64,000 bases of DNA, taken from positions 1,612,001-1,676,000 of the forward strand of contig NZ_CP094997.1 in NCBI RefSeq assembly GCF_022869785.1, written 5' to 3'. The notes under the pieces are model-generated. The model was not told the DNA's origin. It was given only the letters and a program-made list of their open reading frames with translations, and made no database searches. Below are positions 53,529 through 63,700 of the stretch, piece by piece. The position numbers and the translations under genes are program-made. This DNA is from Dyadobacter chenwenxiniae (GTDB taxonomy: Bacteria > Bacteroidota > Bacteroidia > Cytophagales > Spirosomataceae). Position 1 is the first letter of the stretch. Each line of letters begins with the position of its first letter.

Positions 53529-53550
53529 CCGGAAATTGTGAAATTTCCGG
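53529..53550 (-). terminator. Terminator after the GT2 gene
   Basis: A 9-bp perfect stem CCGGAAATT/AATTTCCGG (53529-53537 and 53542-53550) with a four-base loop. On the minus strand CTGTTTTAC follows. It lies 45 bp beyond the stop at 53597. Confidence 0.65.
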
Positions 53551-53596
53551 TTGAGGATGCAAATTAATGCATATCGCGCTAAATCGCAGACAATAA

Positions 53597-54580
53597 CTAT
53601 AATTTTACGACCTGCTTGTATTTCAGCATCATTTTAATGTTCTCGATGACATCATTAATGCCGATATTGGATTTATGATTTTTCATCTGGGTTTTGAACG
53701 CCGATTTCTTCACGGAAAGTTCGTTCATGTTTCGCAGAAAGTCCAGATAGGCCTGCGCTTTGTAGAATTGCAGCGTGATGATGCTGGGGAGCACGTCGCT
53801 TAATATCACCTGCATGTGATACAGGTTCAGGTCGATGCCGTGCAAATGCAGATGATGCATGTAGTAACGGTTCCTGAAATAGATCCTTTTTACAGAATAA
53901 TTGTCTTTATGTCCTTTCGTGCTGGCCGAAACTTCGTGGCGGCAAACCGCATTGTGCTCATAGTAACACTTCCAGCCTAGTCTCCACGCACGGATCGACA
54001 TTTCCTGATCTTCCCCATAGTAAGGATTGAACATTTCGTTGAAACCGTTAATCGCTTTCAGCTTTCTGGTGTCCATCAACGCAATGGCGCCGGACAGATA
54101 GAATGTAGGCGTGAGCGTGTCAGAATCTTTCAGGTAAAAGAAATTGCTCGGCTTTATTTTTCGTCCGAGAATCCTCGGTGAACGCGCTGCATCAAGAATG
54201 TTGTCGTCCTCCATGCCAATGATGCGTCCCATTACACCAAACGTATCTTCCAGCTCGAAATATTTGTAAAGCTTTTCAAAATACCCCTCTTCCAGTGTAA
54301 CATCCGTATTCAGCAGAAAAATGAGGTCATTAGACGCTTTCTGGATGCCCAGGTTACAAGTATGGGAAAAACCGGAGTTTTTTTCCTTTCGGATGATCGT
54401 CACATTATTTCCGTAATGCTCTTCCAGATAAGCTACTGAATCGTCACTGGACGCGTCGTCAACGATAATGATCTGGATTTTTGTCCCTAATGCGTTGAGA
54501 ATCTTATAATTGTTCTCAAAATATTTTTCGAATAAATGCCTTCCGTTGTAATTCGGAATTACTACCGAGATGCTTTTCAT
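53597..54580 (-). CDS. Glycosyltransferase family 2 protein
   Basis: A 327-residue GT2 enzyme with the start ISVVIPNYNG, the nucleotide-sugar motif IIVDDASSDDS and the DxD-type LNTDVTLE (about residues 93-96), followed by GEDQEMSIRAWRLG near 210-225. This layout is like rhamnosyl- and dTDP-sugar transferases of O-antigen or exopolysaccharide pathways. The ATG at 54580 is preferred over a TTG one codon upstream. It is the first gene of the minus-strand glycan cluster and has its own terminator. Confidence 0.88.
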   Translation of the reverse strand: MKSISVVIPNYNGRHLFEKYFENNYKILNALGTKIQIIIVDDASSDDSVAYLEEHYGNNVTIIRKEKNSGFSHTCNLGIQKASNDLIFLLNTDVTLEEGYFEKLYKYFELEDTFGVMGRIIGMEDDNILDAARSPRILGRKIKPSNFFYLKDSDTLTPTFYLSGAIALMDTRKLKAINGFNEMFNPYYGEDQEMSIRAWRLGWKCYYEHNAVCRHEVSASTKGHKDNYSVKRIYFRNRYYMHHLHLHGIDLNLYHMQVILSDVLPSIITLQFYKAQAYLDFLRNMNELSVKKSAFKTQMKNHKSNIGINDVIENIKMMLKYKQVVKL

Positions 54581-55314
54581 CAATCTTACAATTTAAGTGT
54601 AGAGTATATGGTGTACCCGATAGTTGTCTATTTAATTTAACATCCTTAATATTCAGATTTCCCGGCACTGACCTTCAATTATTGAACCAGTAATCTGTTT
54701 TTACCAGGGCTCCCGTTTTACCTGCGGAAAGCTGTCCTGTTTTATTTAACACAAAGATCCATCTGAGGACTTTGGTCCTGTTCGTTTGCGTTTTTGAATT
54801 TTATAAGGGCGAAGAGGGAATAGTATGCAGTTGCGAATGACAAAAAGCGATTTCACTTAGCTTTTTCCGGCATTATGCAAATAGTTAATGTGATTATTAC
54901 CATCTCGTGCGTCTATACACGCATTTTTCTCAGTTTGATGCAGGCAAGATATGTTTTTTCCAAGATCATTCATCGATTCCGTTGTTTTATTTTCATGGCA
55001 GAAATATGGCCAGCTTCGTTTTAAGCTTTGTTTTATACGACGTTACAAGTTTAAAAATGGTTGGAAACAATGTTGAAGAATTTGTCAAAAAAAGATATTC
55101 TCGATTTAGCAAACGGTCGAAATCGCCTCATACTCACCTTTAACTGTATCGAGTTCGGGTCAAAAAAAATTAAGTTGTGTGAAAAAATATACGCACTTCC
55201 TGATGTTCCAACTTTTTATAACTTCTCTTTGTTGCTATCTTAACTCAGCGTTTCGTTGTCTGCGGGCAACTGCGAAGAGAACGTCAGTAACAGTAAAAAA
55301 TTTTAAGTGACCGC
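54581..55314. other. Intergenic region, 734 bp, AT-rich, no gene seen
   Basis: Plus-strand frames at 54907-55143 and 55061-55243 are short, low in codon bias and unlike any protein I know. The stretch 54870-55250 has lower GC content than its surroundings. The region must hold the promoters of the divergent GT2 and DACNV genes, but I found no exact TAnnTTTG element. No tRNA or known structured RNA was recognised. Confidence 0.4.
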
Positions 55315-56499
55315 ATGATGATTAATAACTTGGGAACTGACACGCTGGCCGGTGATCCTGTTTCCGTCACCACATACAAAGCTGCGCGGGTCGTTGCGGA
55401 GATTATCGAAAGCCATTTTGAGCGCCACCACCTGTCCGTGCAAAGCCATTATGACCAGGAACTGGCACCCAAACCCGACGCCAGAACGATTGAAACCATC
55501 ATTGACACCACTTTCTGGGCAAGCCTTCGCCGTGAGGAAGGGCGTTCGCCAAAAGTCTCCATAGCATTCCTGCCACCCGAATGTGCGGAAAACCCGCTCA
55601 TTTTCAGCGAAAAGCTGTCGCTGACCGCGAATATCCTGACCAAGCTGGCACCAGCTGTGGAGCGTTCGGGAATTCATCTGGGTGTGTGGCTGGAAGGAAA
55701 CGAGCTGCGGATCTGGGGAACAACGCGGGTTATACCAGGATTGTGTTTTGTGCTCGAAGTGGTTGAGCCGGGTATGCTGGTGATCAAGCACCGGCGTGTG
55801 GACGGCTTCGGCAAGTTTGTCAATGTCGCCGTTTTAAAGGGTGATCAGGTTAAGATTGTGGACGAAAATAGCGGTAAGGCCCGCGATTGTCCTTCTGTGA
55901 TCAATTCCATGATCGGCTTTACGTCTTCCCGGTTGTGGAGCGATTCATTAAACCTGCTTGTGCAGCTTGCCGTTTCAATGCGTGCCCATGAGCGGGGCGG
56001 CATTTTGCTCGTGGTGCCAAATGGAAAAAATGACTGGCGCAAATCCATCATTCATCCGATCACATACGATGTCCAGCCTGCATTTTCTGAGCTGGCGGAA
56101 CTGAACCGGAGATACATGGAAGACCCTAATCTCATCGGGTGGCAGTCGCAGCTAAGCTCCGCTATCAACGGCCTTGCCGGATTGACTGCCGTGGATGGGG
56201 CGACCATCATTAACGATAAATATGAACTGCTCGCATTCGGGGCGAAAATCGGGCGGGCAGCGGAAGGGCATCCGGTGGAGGAAATGCTGGTAACGGAGCC
56301 GGTTATAGGAAACGTGGGTGTGGTGATGCATCCGGTACAGCAAGGCGGCACAAGGCATTTGTCGGCTGCGCAGTTTGTGTTCGATCAGCGCGATGCTATT
56401 GCACTCGTCGCTTCCCAGGATGGCCGGTTTACGATTTTTTCATGGGCACCATGCGAGGGAAAAGTCCAGGCGCACCGGGTGGACGCCTTGTTATTATAA
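55315..56499 (+). CDS. DACNV sensor protein with diadenylate-cyclase-like domain
   Basis: A 394-residue soluble protein. The C-terminal part resembles DAC (DisA_N) c-di-AMP synthases: the motif DGA at 294-296 (LTAVDGATIIND) and the TRH of the RHR motif at 346-348 (GGTRHLSAAQFVFDQRDAIALVAS, in two parts). The third residue of RHR is Leu349 rather than Arg. The N-terminal 200 or so residues form a predicted DACNV sensor domain. Family assignment is from memory of the Aravind-group classification. It may make a cyclic dinucleotide or have a changed product. It is divergent from the GT2 cluster and upstream of dinB on the opposite strand. Confidence 0.8.
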   Translation: MMINNLGTDTLAGDPVSVTTYKAARVVAEIIESHFERHHLSVQSHYDQELAPKPDARTIETIIDTTFWASLRREEGRSPKVSIAFLPPECAENPLIFSEKLSLTANILTKLAPAVERSGIHLGVWLEGNELRIWGTTRVIPGLCFVLEVVEPGMLVIKHRRVDGFGKFVNVAVLKGDQVKIVDENSGKARDCPSVINSMIGFTSSRLWSDSLNLLVQLAVSMRAHERGGILLVVPNGKNDWRKSIIHPITYDVQPAFSELAELNRRYMEDPNLIGWQSQLSSAINGLAGLTAVDGATIINDKYELLAFGAKIGRAAEGHPVEEMLVTEPVIGNVGVVMHPVQQGGTRHLSAAQFVFDQRDAIALVASQDGRFTIFSWAPCEGKVQAHRVDALLL

Positions 56500-56513
56500 A
56501 TTTCGGGTTCGGG

Positions 56514-57620
56514 TTAGCTGAACAGTTCCAGCTGACCCGAATCTTTTGCCCTTCTCGAACGGATTTCCAACTCCCCGAAATTCGACAACGAAATGCCCAG
56601 CAGACGCACGGTTTTTTCTTCCATATCTACCTTTCCGAGCAAATTTTTTGCCGTATCCAGGATAATGTCCAGGTCACCCACTGGTGAACCGAAGGAGTGG
56701 TTCCTGGTGATCTGGGTAAAATCACTGTATTTAATTTTCAATGTGATGGTACGGCCTTTAAGCTGTTTTTTCTGTAAACGGTTAAAAACAGTCACGCCAA
56801 TCTTATCCAGTTCTTTGTGCATTTCCTCGATGGTCGCCAGGTCGTACATAAACGTGTCCTCCGCACCCAACGATTTGGTTTCCCTTTCTGTTTGCACTTC
56901 GCGGTTATCAATTCCTCTGACTATCTTATAAAAGAAATGCCCCGTTTTTCCAAAATGCTTGACCAGATCATTTTCGGAAAGTTTTTTCAGATCTGCGCCG
57001 GTAAAGAGCTGCATGCGCTTCATTTTATCGGCAGTAACTTTTCCCACACCAAAGAATTTCTCAACGGGCAAAGCATTGATAAATGCTTCTACTTTCGACG
57101 GTCCTATGAAGGTTAAACCATCCGGTTTGTTAATGTCTGATGCGATTTTTGCTACAAATTTATTCACCGAAATGCCTGCCGAAGCTGTCAGGTTCAACTC
57201 AGTTTTTATGGCATTTTTAATCTGTCCGGCAATTTCCAGTGCCGAGCCGACCCCCAGTTTATCTTCCGTCACATCCAGAAATGCTTCGTCGAGTGAAAGC
57301 GGTTCGATCAGATCAGTATAGCGGGAGAAAATCTCTCTGATGTGCGTGGAAACAGCCTTATAAACTTCAAAACGGGGCCGAACGAAAATAATGTGCGGGC
57401 ATAACTGGATCGCTCTGCGGGAAGACATGGCAGAACGTACCCCGAATTTTCGCGCCTCATAGCTCGCCGTCGCCACCACGCCCCGGCCGGTAGGAGAGCC
57501 GCCGACTGCAAGCGGTCTGCCACGGTATTCCGGGAAATCGCGCTGTTCTACGGACGCGTAAAAAGCATCCATATCAATATGGATTATTTTGCGCGTAGGA
57601 GAAACAGAAGGTTCGCTCAT
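56514..57620 (-). CDS. dinB: DNA polymerase IV
   Basis: A 368-residue Y-family translesion polymerase. Catalytic acids are in IIHIDMDAFYASVEQRD (Asp16) and SLDEAFLDVT (Asp/Glu), and the YEARKFGVRSAMSS block supplies the fingers. A helix-hairpin-helix thumb and a little-finger domain follow. The C-terminus ends QLELF, a good match to the beta-clamp binding motif. The ATG at 57620 gives the usual start; a longer frame adds 12 residues. It is convergent with the DACNV gene, 15 bp apart. Confidence 0.93.
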   Translation of the reverse strand: MSEPSVSPTRKIIHIDMDAFYASVEQRDFPEYRGRPLAVGGSPTGRGVVATASYEARKFGVRSAMSSRRAIQLCPHIIFVRPRFEVYKAVSTHIREIFSRYTDLIEPLSLDEAFLDVTEDKLGVGSALEIAGQIKNAIKTELNLTASAGISVNKFVAKIASDINKPDGLTFIGPSKVEAFINALPVEKFFGVGKVTADKMKRMQLFTGADLKKLSENDLVKHFGKTGHFFYKIVRGIDNREVQTERETKSLGAEDTFMYDLATIEEMHKELDKIGVTVFNRLQKKQLKGRTITLKIKYSDFTQITRNHSFGSPVGDLDIILDTAKNLLGKVDMEEKTVRLLGISLSNFGELEIRSRRAKDSGQLELFS

Positions 57621-57774
57621 GACCGAAAAATGTAGGTATGATTTTAAGATAAACAAATTAAATAATTAAGAATTCGCATCACTTGGTGGTTTTTTTACGT
57701 AAGTACACATAAAACCGGCAGTGCTGTCAGCATACATTCGTTTTTTACCACCATTTGTTTCCGGAATTCCTATA

Positions 57775-59922
57775 ATGCGATACGCTTTACCAAACTTAAA
57801 ATATCTTCTTGCCAGCCTTCTGATCCTGCTCTCTCTCGCGCAAAGCCCTCATGTACGCGCGCAGGAAAAATGCGGAACTATGGATTTGCTTAGCCTCAGA
57901 TTTACAAGGCAGCCGACGCTAAAAATCATGTTCGATCAGCGCGAATTACGGCTCAAACAAGCAATCCAGGCGAGAAAAATTTCAGGCAAATCCTTGAAAA
58001 CCAATGTGGATGTCACGATTCCTGTTGTTTTTCATGTGGTTTCCAACCGCCAGGCGCTCATTACCGACGCGCAAATCCTGGCGCAGCTCGACACGATCAA
58101 CCGGGATTATGCAGGAACCAATGCCAGCGCAAACCGGGTGCCTGCTCATTTCAGGTCACTATTCGGACAATCAGGCATTCAGTTTTGCCTCGCCCAGCGC
58201 ACACCCGCAGAGACACCCACGACAGGGATTGAGCGATATAACACTTCCCGCGCCAATTTCGATTATACTACCAACCTGGTCAAACATTCCGAAACAGGTG
58301 GCGCCGATGCCTGGGACCCGAACCGGTATCTTAACATCTGGATTTGCGATTTATCCGGGGGAACATTGGGCTATGCAACATTTCCGGACGACGGTGTTCC
58401 CGATGAACAGGGTGTTGTCATTGACTTTGGAAGCCTGCCGGGAGGAAGTGTGGCAGGGTATAATGCAGGAAAGACACTCACGCATGAACTGGGACATTAT
58501 TTTAATCTGTATCACATTTGGGGAGACGACAATGGCGGATGCAATGGAAGTGACGAAGTAGCGGATACGCCTAACCAGACTAACAGCACAAGCACCTGTC
58601 CATCAGGCATTAAAACGGATAACTGTACGCCAACAGCGCCAGGGGTCATGTACCAAAATTACATGGATTATACTGCGGATAACTGTCTTATTATGTTTAC
58701 GACGGGCCAGGTTGAGCGGATGGATGCTTCTTTTCAGTTATCCAGACTGGCTCTTGCCAGTTCGGATGCGTGCACGCCATTGAACCTGAAAAATAAGGAC
58801 GCCTCGCTCAAAGCCATCACGCGCCCGGATCAGCGGATATGTGCCAATACGCTTACGCCGCAGGTTGTGCTGGTAAACCGTGGAAATGAGACGCTGACAT
58901 CTGTGACCATTCATGCTGTCATTGATGATGGCACTGTGCAGACATATCGTTGGACGGGCTCACTGGCCACTTTTGCGGAAACAACGGTTAACCTACCTGC
59001 GCTCACGACCGTGGAAGGAAACCACGTTCTAAGCATTTACACATCCAATCCAAACGGAGCCGCAGACGAGAACACCGGGAATGATACATTGAAAATCTCC
59101 TTTATATATTATGAACCTTTCGCGGCACCAGTTACTGAAAGCTTCGAAAGCCTCTTCCCGCCGCTGGGCTGGGACATTGTGAATGAAGACGCAGGCACGA
59201 CCTGGGAGAAAACGACATCGGCTGCTAAAACCGGCACCGCGTCGGTGAAGATTGCCAACTTTGGCAACGAAGCAATAGGCGAGCGGGATTACTTGCGGGC
59301 ACCGACGGTAAACATTGCAGGGACTGACTCCGCGTTTGTGTCATTTCAGCTCGCTGCCGCCACTTATACCAACGCAAATGTTGAAGGAAACGTATGGGAT
59401 ACATTACAGGTCATGATCAGCACCGATTGCGGGCAGACTTACACCAGCATTTACAAGAAATGGGGACCTTCGCTGATCACACGCACCGCCGCTACGCGCA
59501 CCGCCTTCACACCCAATGCGAACGAATGGAGAATTGAGCAGATCAATATCAGCAGCTATATCAACCAGGGCGAAGTGCTGATTGCATTTTTGAATACAAA
59601 CGGGAATGAAAATGACATCTTCCTGGATGACATTAACATCCGGACGGTGACAATCAACCCTAATCTGAAAGAAGCCGGGTTCCTGGTAACGCCGAATCCT
59701 ACGAGCGGACAAATTTCCGTACAATTTTACCCGCATCCGGAAGGACTACGATCCGTCTCTGTTTACAACGTGTCGGGACAGAAATTGGCGGAACGGAAAG
59801 TCGTTGGGGAAGTAAGCACCAATGTATACGACTTTGATCTGACGAATTTTGCCAGCGGGTTATACATTGTGAAAGCGGAATTTGAAGACCGCGTGCTGAC
59901 CAAAAAAATTGTCAAGAATTGA
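57775..59922 (+). CDS. Secreted M43 zinc metalloprotease with type IX sorting domain
   Basis: A 715-residue exported protease. After a signal peptide (about 1-30) and a propeptide, the catalytic domain has HELGHYFNLYH (zinc ligands His237, His241, His247; catalytic Glu238) and a later Met-turn (YMDYTADNC). The Gly of HExxHxxG is Asn here, a variant seen in Bacteroidota. A CARDB-like repeat region (about 345-440), a MAM/choice-of-anchor-like beta domain (about 450-630) and a type IX secretion C-terminal domain (TPNPTSGQISVQF to KIVKN) complete it. It should be exported to the cell surface or medium. The ATG at 57775 fits the signal peptide. Confidence 0.9.
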   Translation: MRYALPNLKYLLASLLILLSLAQSPHVRAQEKCGTMDLLSLRFTRQPTLKIMFDQRELRLKQAIQARKISGKSLKTNVDVTIPVVFHVVSNRQALITDAQILAQLDTINRDYAGTNASANRVPAHFRSLFGQSGIQFCLAQRTPAETPTTGIERYNTSRANFDYTTNLVKHSETGGADAWDPNRYLNIWICDLSGGTLGYATFPDDGVPDEQGVVIDFGSLPGGSVAGYNAGKTLTHELGHYFNLYHIWGDDNGGCNGSDEVADTPNQTNSTSTCPSGIKTDNCTPTAPGVMYQNYMDYTADNCLIMFTTGQVERMDASFQLSRLALASSDACTPLNLKNKDASLKAITRPDQRICANTLTPQVVLVNRGNETLTSVTIHAVIDDGTVQTYRWTGSLATFAETTVNLPALTTVEGNHVLSIYTSNPNGAADENTGNDTLKISFIYYEPFAAPVTESFESLFPPLGWDIVNEDAGTTWEKTTSAAKTGTASVKIANFGNEAIGERDYLRAPTVNIAGTDSAFVSFQLAAATYTNANVEGNVWDTLQVMISTDCGQTYTSIYKKWGPSLITRTAATRTAFTPNANEWRIEQINISSYINQGEVLIAFLNTNGNENDIFLDDINIRTVTINPNLKEAGFLVTPNPTSGQISVQFYPHPEGLRSVSVYNVSGQKLAERKVVGEVSTNVYDFDLTNFASGLYIVKAEFEDRVLTKKIVKN

Positions 59923-59935
59923 CACAAAGACATCA

Positions 59936-59983
59936 AAAAAACCGGCTTAATCTGCTCGTTGTTAGCATTTAAGCCGGTTTTTT
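59936..59983. terminator. Bidirectional terminator after the metalloprotease gene
   Basis: A perfect 15-bp inverted repeat AAAAAACCGGCTTAA/TTAAGCCGGTTTTTT (59936-59950 and 59969-59983) with an 18-base loop. A and T tracts on both sides let it serve the plus-strand protease gene and the minus-strand gene that ends at 59996. Confidence 0.9.
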
Positions 59984-59995
59984 ATCCTTAAATAA

Positions 59996-60391
59996 TTAGT
60001 AAATCCTTTTAACGACGACTTTGCTGTTTGTTTGCGTAATAGCAAATTCTTTGGCATTCTCGTTAGGCGGGGAGATGAAAATCTGTTTTTTCTTCTTGCC
60101 ATCGGTGCTCACCCAGTTGGCGGAATATATTTCGGGCAATGTGCCGGCGTAGATCGGGTGATTATCGGAATACATAAATACTTCTTCTTCCTCATACGCC
60201 AGTTCCAGGTCGCTTCCCTCTATCACATCACAGATGATTTTCAGTTTGCCAAAGTCATCATCTACCAAGCCTTTAATCCTCGCTTTTCCAAAAAAGGGAT
60301 CCTCTTCAAAATCCCAGCGGATATAATATTCGATTACATTGCCTATCTGAGAATCAATATAATCGGCGGTCAGCAGTTGTTCCTGGCTCAT
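59996..60391 (-). CDS. Conserved small acidic protein of unknown function
   Basis: A 131-residue acidic protein without a signal peptide or membrane segment. I do not recognise it. It has alternating beta strands (NVIEYYIRWDF, KLKIICDVIEG, EEEVFMYSDN) and a basic C-terminal end (KKKKQIFIS ... KVVVKRIY), so probably a small beta-rich fold. It has a promoter with both -7 and -33 elements and a shared terminator, so it is a well-defined single gene. Confidence 0.8.
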   Translation of the reverse strand: MSQEQLLTADYIDSQIGNVIEYYIRWDFEEDPFFGKARIKGLVDDDFGKLKIICDVIEGSDLELAYEEEEVFMYSDNHPIYAGTLPEIYSANWVSTDGKKKKQIFISPPNENAKEFAITQTNSKVVVKRIY

Positions 60392-60461
60392 GGTAGTATT
60401 TAGTTTCTTGCACTCCTCTTAACAAAGCAAATCTCAATCCCAGGAGTTATGGGCATTTTGA

Positions 60462-60491
60462 CAAATGTAATCTTACTCCGCTTGTTTCCAA
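60462..60491 (-). promoter_or_regulatory. Complete Bacteroidota promoter (-33 TTG, -7 TACATTTG)
   Basis: On the minus strand TTG (60491-60489) is followed 19 bases later by TACATTTG (60469-60462), matching TTG-N19-TAnnTTTG. It is 71 bp upstream of the ATG at 60391, the best promoter match in the window. Confidence 0.65.
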
Positions 60492-60713
60492 AAATAATCA
60501 CTTCTGATTGAGGATTAATTTGGAAAATAAAAAATTATCAAAGCTGAAAATCCGGATAGAATTTTGTAACCGGGGCTAACATATACCAGCATAGGTTAGC
60601 GCCTTTTGTCGCCAATATATCACCGCCGGAAACATAGCGGTATGATTTTTGTCATGCACTATACGTACTTATTTTTTCTGGACATAGTCCTATCACCTAG
60701 CCAAACGAAAAAT
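60492..60713. other. Regulatory gap before the SusC gene
   Basis: No gene is seen. With the minus-strand promoter at 60462-60491 it makes up the gap between 60391 and 60714. It holds an imperfect hairpin with GCTAAC/GTTAGC arms (60575-60580 and 60595-60600), possibly an operator or an RNA structure, and probably the SusC promoter, though I found no exact TAnnTTTG. Confidence 0.35.
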
Positions 60714-63700
60714 ATGCAAACAACTCAACGATTATGTGAGGTGGGGCCTTGTATGGGCGATCTCATTTTTCAGAGGGGTCGGATCTTGCTTTTGTTCTGC
60801 TTGCTCGCTTTTACACGCACTTATGCGCAGCAAACAACACCCGATTCCACCAAAAAAGACACATTGCCCACGCCGGCCACTCAGCCCGCACCGGCTGCCC
60901 AAAAGCCCGTAAATGATACCCTCCCCAAGCAAAAAACATCTACTGATACAAATGCTGTCAGACCGGCCAAGCGGAGCCAGGATTTCGACCCGTTGGTAAA
61001 ACCCGCTCCAAAGCCGGATTCCGCGGCCCAGCCCCAAACAACTGCGCCGGCAGGCGCTGCAAAGCCAGACAGCACGAAACCACAGCAGGTGCCAACCGGT
61101 AATGTGCCTGCACAACAGTCGGCCGCACAAGCCGCAACACCAGCGGCAACTACACCGGGTGCCGCGGCACCGGCTGCCGCAGCACCGGCGCAATCTGATT
61201 CCCTAAATCTTAACACGAGCCAGCAGGCAGGTCGGCAATCAGGCGCAGACGAGAAAACGGTTTCGGGAAAGGTTGTGGATGAAAAAGGGCTCGGCTTACC
61301 GGGTGTGAGAGTATTGGTAAAAGGCACCGAAATCGTATCGGAAACCACTACCGAAGGCACATTTGAAATGAAAGTTCCTGCAAAAGGATCAATTCTGGTC
61401 TTCACCTCGGTGGGTTTTGCTGCCAGGGAAATGCCGGTTGGTAACCAGGCGAAGTTCAATGTTCAGCTTGTGCCGGAAGCAAAAGCTTTAAATGAAGTTG
61501 TCGTCGTAGGCTATGGTGCGCAAAGCAAGCGCGACCTGGCCAGTTCCACGTCCAGGGTTTCATCGCAGGAATACAAATCTGCGGTTGTAAATACGGTGGA
61601 CCAGGCGTTACAGGGCCGGACAACCGGGGTTTCAGTGGTGGAATCGTCGGGTGAGCCGGGTGCTTCATCGGTGGTAAGGATCAGGGGAAACAACTCATTG
61701 AGCGGGAACAACGAGCCGCTTTATGTGATCGACGGATTCCCGATGCCACCCTATCGGGAGGCCGGTGCCAACTTTACAGGGGCATATTCACAGAACGGTT
61801 TGTACGGGATCAATCCCAACGACATTGAGAGCATGGAGATCCTGAAAGATGCCTCAGCAACAGCCATTTACGGTTCCAGAGGTGCTAACGGGGTTGTTTT
61901 GATTACAACTAAATCGGGTAAGCGCGGGGAGGGAAGAGTGGAATTGGTGAATAAATCCTCTTTCGGAACCATTTCCAATCCGATCAGAATGATGAACTCT
62001 CGGCAATATGCGGAGACGATTAACGAAAGTTATTTGATATCCGGCCGGAATGCGCCATTCGAAAACCTGGATAGCGCACTCACAAATACAGACTGGGTGG
62101 ATGCCGTAACCCAACAAAGTTTCCGGGAAGACGTTACATTAAGCCTTTCGGGCGGCAGTCCCAAATCGTCGTATTATATCTCAGGCAATTATCTGAAAGA
62201 AAAGGGAACGATCATTAATTCCAATAACCAGAGGGCTAGTTTGCGCATTAACCTCAATAACGAGGTCAATGACTGGTATAATGTGAAAGGACAAGTCGCC
62301 TTTACAAGGCAAAAGTCCAATCGTGCCGTAACGGCTTCCCGTGCGTGGCCAAACTCCGGCGGTCTGATGGACGGACTTCGTGCCGCACCAACGCTGGCAG
62401 TTGATTATTTAGGCAATAACAGTTTGGGTATTCCCAATTACCAGGGTTACTATTTTGCGAATCCGGTCAATGAGTTGATGGCAAAGACAGACGTCACCCA
62501 GAGTGATTACTCGGTCCTGAACATTGAAAATTACTTCAAACTGGTGAACGGTTTACAGCTTGTCGTTAGCTTGGGCGGAAACCAGAACCTGACAAGACGA
62601 AATGTTTTTCTGCCGCCATCCACGGCAGAAGGAAGCCAGGTGAAGGGACGTGGAAGCAATAACACTTCCAATACATACAGTTATAATGTGAATGCTTACT
62701 TCCAGTATGAGAAGACGTTCAAGAAAGACCACTACCTGAACTCAACACTGGGTGTGGAATATAACGACCAGATTGTTGAATTCGTCAGCACCAACTATAC
62801 GGGTTTCGACGTTCCGTTTTTTGGCGTAGACAACATTGGGAGCGCCCAGTCCCAGGCGATTGGTTCTTTCAAGGAACAACGGATCCTGCAATCGGCATTT
62901 CTCAGGGCCAACTATTCTTTCAAAGGAAAGTATGTGCTGAATACTTCCGTCCGGATTGACGGCGCTTCGGCGTTTGCTGCGAATAACAAATACGGCATAT
63001 TCCCATCCGTGGCGCTTGCCTGGAATCTCGAACAGGAGGAATTTATGAAAGGGTTAACCTTCATTTCCAATACGAAACTTCGCGCATCCTATGGTGAAAC
63101 AGGAAGCCAGGCGATCGGACCTTATTCGTCGTTATCGCAATACACGAGCGGGTTTTATGAAATGGGGCCTGGCGGAGACGGAAGTGTGATCAACACGGGC
63201 ATCTTCCCGAACTCTGTTGCGAACCCGAACCTTTCGTGGGAGCGGACACGTCAGTTCAATATCGGAGCAGATTTCAATGCAGCGCAGGATAGGCTGGTTT
63301 TCAGTTTTGATTATTACAACAAAGTAACCTCAGATCTGCTGCAGCCCAGAAAAGTGCCGACTCAGTCGGGTGTAGGGACCATTATTGACAACTACGGAAC
63401 GATGCGCAACCGCGGGATTGAGCTGAGCATTCAGGCCAACATTATTCAGAAAAAGAACGTAACATTCTCTTCCAGAATCAACCTTTCCCGCAATATAAAC
63501 ACATTGGTGGACCTGGGCGACCGGACACAATCTGATTATGTAAGCATCAATGGTAACCTGCTGGGCGGCGTTTCGGGAATCCTGACACCGGGTGAAGAAG
63601 TAGGGCGATTCTTCGGTTACCGCGTTTCGGGGTTGACGCAGACTACGTCGTTTGACAGCAATGGTAACCCCCTGTTCGCAACGTTTGAAGGCCCAAGGCC

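Noticed and set aside
54907..55143. Small plus-strand gene in the AT-rich gap
   Set aside because: Overlaps another short frame, has weak coding character and no recognisable domain.
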